Below, one piece after another: positions 27,407-30,583 of a stretch of DNA of 30,583 bases. How positions within the stretch are numbered: the first letter of the stretch is position 1; each line of letters opens with the position of its first letter. The translations under genes were made by a program, and so were the position numbers. The stretch is from Thoreauomyces humboldtii (taxonomy: Eukaryota; Chytridiomycota; Chytridiomycetes; Spizellomycetales; Powellomycetaceae): assembly GCA_027596035.1 (NCBI GenBank), contig JADGJA010000202.1:1-30583 (forward strand), in the 5' to 3' direction. The notes below the pieces were generated by a model, which did not search any database, was not told the DNA's origin, and was given only the letters and a program-made list of their open reading frames with translations.

Positions 27407-29591
27407 ATGACCCTGCTCAGTTCCTCGAACGAAAAGGCGGCAGCAATGCAAGCCGGCACCTCCCTCGCCCCGATGGATAGCGTCGCTCTGCCATCTCCAG
27501 GCCATCTCAACATCGGATCGGCTCATCTCGTACAGTCAAGAACCCATCGGCGTGGGTGACCTTCCCTTTCCGAAAACTTTGGGAGGCCCGTGCGCTAACC
27601 CAGAGTATCACCCTTCGTCCACCTTTCCTTAGACCGAGCTCAGATCCTCGACGTTCGACAGTCTTCCGCCGCTCCTGAAGAGAAAGAATACTACGTTCAC
27701 TACACCAGCCGTGAGTCGACCATCGTGCGTGTCCTTGTACGAGCCAGGGCTCCCTGCTGGAATGATCGCGCGAAAGCGCGAAGCGGGCTCTTTTTGAGCA
27801 GCGAACTGAGACCTCCGTGAATGGCCGCCGCGCGGAGCGCCGCATTCTTGCTTTGTCGCACATGGAGCAAGATGCCTTTGTCGAACCACCGCCTCCTGCT
27901 GTCTTGAGCGGCTTCCTCCATAAGCCCCACTCACCTTTCCAACCATCTCCTTGCTCCGTCCCTCCTCCAGACGACCGACGACTGGATGAGTGGGTGACAC
28001 CGGACAGGATCTTTCCCGACAATGATCGGGAAGCTAGCGTCCAGGACGTTTCCATGGATCAACAATCATCAGCATCCGGGTCCTCACGCCCTCCGTCCGC
28101 GTCCAAGTCCGTCCAAGAACTAGATCTGGTCGTTCCGCCGCTGGCCGGCGCGGCGGGAGACAGTGCAAGCGCCGAGAAGCCAGAAGCGAAACCATCGATT
28201 CGGAGCAACAAGCGAAAGAGCGGGGATCTCAAGAGGGTACAGACGGTGCTTGTTATGACTTTCCCAGGACTCCACATTGTCCTTAACCTACGTACATTTT
28301 TTCTTAGCAAAGTTTTGGAGCATCTGAAGAAGACCTCGAGCGCGAACGGGAAGCCATCACCCGAATCCGAAACGTCGATCTTCTGATGTTTGGTCCATAC
28401 CTCATCAAACCGTGGTATTACTCACCCTACCCTGACGAAGAACCTTCCTCCACCTCCGCCTCCGCAACCACCTCCACGTCCCGATGCCGATCTCTCTTCG
28501 TCTGCCAGTTCTGCCTCAAGTACATGCGAACCGCAAAGTCCATAACCTGGCATCGGGTAGGGATCTGCACGCTCAGACATGCCAACCGTTTGTCATCAAT
28601 CACTCACACCGGTGCTTGCGGGTTCATGGCCTCAGTCACATTGCAAGAAGCGTAAAACACCCGGTCGTGTCGTCTACCACAAGGAGTCGCTCCGAATCCA
28701 CGAGATCGACGGTCGATCCGACAAGCTCTACTGTCAGAACCTCTGCCTGCTCACGAAGCTCTTCCTCGACCACAAAACGGTGTACTTTGACATGGAGCAG
28801 TTTCTGTTCTACCTTCTCACCAGAACCGACGGGGACAAGGACGGCGAGCAGATACTTGGCTACTTTTCAAAGGTGGGAGCAGGGGGAAACGAAAAGAAGT
28901 GGAATGGCAGGAATGAGTTGACCGAAGGGTTCTTCAGGAAAAACACTCGTACGAGTCCTACAATCTCGCATGCATCCTCATTCTCCCGCCCCACCAACGT
29001 AAAGGATACGGGAGGATGCTCATAGAGTTCAGTGAGTCTGACGCATACCCTTGCCTGTTCTTTTCCCTCCCTTCGTTATCGACTGATTCCATGGTCACCT
29101 CTTCCCCGTGCACGAAAGGCTACGAGCTCTCGAAAAGGCAAGAACAGATCGGATCACCGGAACGACCTCTCTCGGACCTCGGACTCCTGGGCTACAGGTC
29201 CTACTGGCAGAGGGTCATGATCGACGTGGTCAGGAGCAACCCGGGAGCTCGGGTCACGGTCAGGGACGTGGCGATCGCCACGGGGATCCACGAGGAGGAT
29301 CTCATCGACGCCCTGGAGAGCATGGACTGCACGAGAGTGAGAAGACAGCTCGAGGACGGGGTGGAGGATGGTGGGAGGGGTGCCGTTTGGTGAGCTTTCT
29401 TTTCGCTTCTCTTCAAGCATTTCCCTGGAAGAGTATTCGCGTTTCGCTGTATTCGATTGCTGATCAGGTTCCAATTCTTTTCTTTTCTTTATCCGTACAG
29501 CATGACGGAGGAGATGATCTCGAGCTTTCTGGATCGTCACAAGATGCCGCTGGAGCGATCGCTCGATATGGATTGCATCATGATGGAGTGA
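27407..29591 (+). CDS. MYST histone acetyltransferase (Esa1/MOF type)
   Basis: Acetylates histone tails, as the catalytic part of a chromatin complex. Model: join(27407..27551,27633..27710,27971..28236,28308..28556,28636..28872,28938..29031,29119..29389,29501..29591), 476 aa; all phases agree. The Tudor-knot (chromo barrel) lies at ~35-85 (RAQILDVR, YYVHYTS, RRLDEWVTPDRI). A Ser/Pro-rich linker follows. The MYST zinc finger is C229-X2-C232-X12-H245-X3-C249, the exact family spacing. Lys287 (CLLTKLFLDHK) is the autoacetylated lysine position, Cys337 is in ACILILP, the acetyl-CoA loop is QRKGYG (345-350), and catalytic Glu371 is in SPERPLSDLG. The end, LDMDCIMME, parallels the usual DPDCLxW. 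The YCQNLCLL wording is MOF-like, but with one such gene in view I cannot separate Esa1/KAT5 from MOF/KAT8 or Sas2. Intron 2 is long (260 nt). Confidence 0.9.
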
Positions 29592-30220
29592 TGGGTACGC
29601 CCCGCGTCCCCGAAACAGAACTCTTGTACATACTTTGGAAGTGACGGGTGGAGGAAACAACCGTCCCGAGCACTGCTTCGAAATCCACGGAAACCTCGGT
29701 CGGACAGATGAGACGAAAAGTCGATAGAAAGTCAACCGAGGGTGAATTTGACCTGTGCTTGGGTCAAGCAGCGTGATGGCTGGTTGAGGATTCACTATGA
29801 TACTATGCAAAGGGTTGCGGAAACGCGATGTGAGCGAAGGAGGAAAGTATCATATCATACAGTGGGCGTCTCATGGTTCAAACGTCCGAGCAGCTCGAAT
29901 ATTTCCGAGTGCGCGTTACCGGTACTCCAGAAGCCTGCTTGGTGGTGGCGTAGTCACGCGTCGGAGCTTTCTATGCTGCATGGAACTACATGTCACTGTC
30001 CAGGAATAGATCTCCGCCCTGTCTATCATGTCCCCCGCAACGATGTGCTAGATCGGGGTTCTCTTTCCCCGCTCATTCCCCTACCAAGGTTCCTCGAATG
30101 CCCGCTTTTGTGAAAGTCTCGCATGACGAAACACACCACTGATTTTCGACGATCCTTCTTCAATATCGGGTTTCTAGTTCCTAACAGCGCAAGGCTAGCC
30201 TTTGCGCTAACAGACCGTCA
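29592..30220. other. Intergenic after MYST gene, with palindrome near its end
   Basis: 629 bases without a supported gene. Short frames are present (for example 29742-30113 plus), with nothing recognisable in them. It ends in the 30186-30208 palindrome listed separately. Confidence 0.45.
30181..30213. promoter_or_regulatory. 23-base near-perfect palindrome inside CTAACAG direct repeats
   Basis: AGCGCAAGGCTAGCCTTTGCGCT (30186-30208) is self-complementary except for one extra T. It is bracketed by CTAACAG at 30181-30187 and 30207-30213. It lies 12 bases before the ATG at 30221, so if transcribed it would form a stable hairpin just before the start codon. On DNA it could be a dimer-binding site. 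Confidence 0.55.
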
Positions 30221-30550
30221 ATGTCGCCGACCCAGGAACTGAACGATCTCGCTCACGATGCTGTCAAGGCGCGGTCACCCTCGACGTTGGCTCTGGCCCT
30301 CAAAGTCAAGGATAGCTTGGTCGGATCGGTCGGGTTCTGGTGCAAGATTCCAGACCCGGAACTGGAGGCAAAGTGAGTCTGGTTTTGGTTCTTCCTTCAT
30401 CGTTGCAAAAGAAAAGGGGGGGCTGAGTTGCGTTTTCCTGCCATCGTTCAAGATTCACGAACGTTTTCTTCCAGCAATGGAATCGGTCGAACATCATCGC
30501 TTGCTGTGAGTCTCTTTGCAGAAGAAGAGTGTGGACTGGTCAATGAGTAG
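30221..30550 (+). CDS. Small unknown protein, possibly cut by the window end
   Basis: No family recognised. Exon 1 (30221-30372) encodes about 50 residues (starts MSPTQELNDLAH, contains SVGFWCKIPDPELEA). It ends at a good GTGAGT donor. The best acceptor is TTCCAG at 30469-30474, giving exon 2 at 30475-30550 and a 75-aa product ending in TAG (ECGLVNE). The second exon also contains a GTGAGT donor after SSLA (about 30505), so the gene may splice on past the window and be longer. The start is supported by in-frame composition and the clean donor. Confidence 0.45.
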
Positions 30551-30583
30551 TTTTTACTGAATGTGCCTGACCCTCCCTCCCTC

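Noticed and set aside
27507..28055. 182-codon minus-strand ORF opposite the MYST gene
   Set aside because: It lies opposite the Tudor-knot exons, which have clear family homology on the plus strand.

Overview
The window looks like nuclear DNA of a filamentous or yeast-like fungus, most likely a basidiomycete. Genes are compact and sit on both strands. They carry many short spliceosomal introns (mostly 55-90 nt, GT..AG), and the proteins are typical fungal ones: a secreted M28 aminopeptidase, Yrb30-type Ran-binding protein, CHR chromate transporter, importin-7/Nmd5-type karyopherin, threonine dehydratase Ilv1 and a MYST histone acetyltransferase. I cannot fix the genus from sequence alone. All exon-intron models were built by hand from reading frame, splice consensus and protein-family continuity.

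Layout. 1-1.2 kb: no certain gene; one possible spliced microprotein on the minus strand (747-1027). 1.2-2.85 kb: M28 aminopeptidase (+, 8 exons). 3.1-4.7 kb: Yrb30-like protein (-, intronless). 5.4-7.7 kb: unknown multi-pass membrane protein with a large lumenal or extracellular loop (-, 5 exons). 8.2-9.9 kb: chromate ion transporter (-, 3 exons), divergent from a 10.2-13.7 kb importin-7/Nmd5-like karyopherin (+, 3 exons). The first intron of the importin contains a C/G homopolymer stretch and a 10-N gap that look like an assembly problem.

14.6-18.8 kb is a gene-poor repeat island, the most unusual part of the window. It holds tandem arrays with ~35, ~115, 75, ~50-55 and ~33 bp units, a ~300 bp inverted duplication, a ~210 bp direct duplication, an 84 bp element shared with the importin downstream flank, and inverted copies of the array unit that are identical over 49 nt. 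The ~50 bp unit encodes two potential hairpins. I could not match the island to a known transposon family.

19.4-21.7 kb: ILV1 threonine dehydratase with an unusually long Thr/Pro-rich N-terminus (+, 3 exons). 22.75-25.6 kb: a 955-residue Gln-rich protein of unknown function (+, intronless). 26.0-26.8 kb: a small unknown protein (-, 2 exons). 27.4-29.6 kb: a MYST acetyltransferase with Tudor-knot, C2HC zinc finger and catalytic domain (+, 8 exons). 30.2 kb to the end: the start of, or a complete, small unknown gene preceded by a near-perfect palindrome.

The genes do not form one pathway. They are ordinary single-copy housekeeping or accessory genes (nuclear transport, chromatin acetylation, isoleucine synthesis, peptide degradation, anion transport) on either side of the repeat island.
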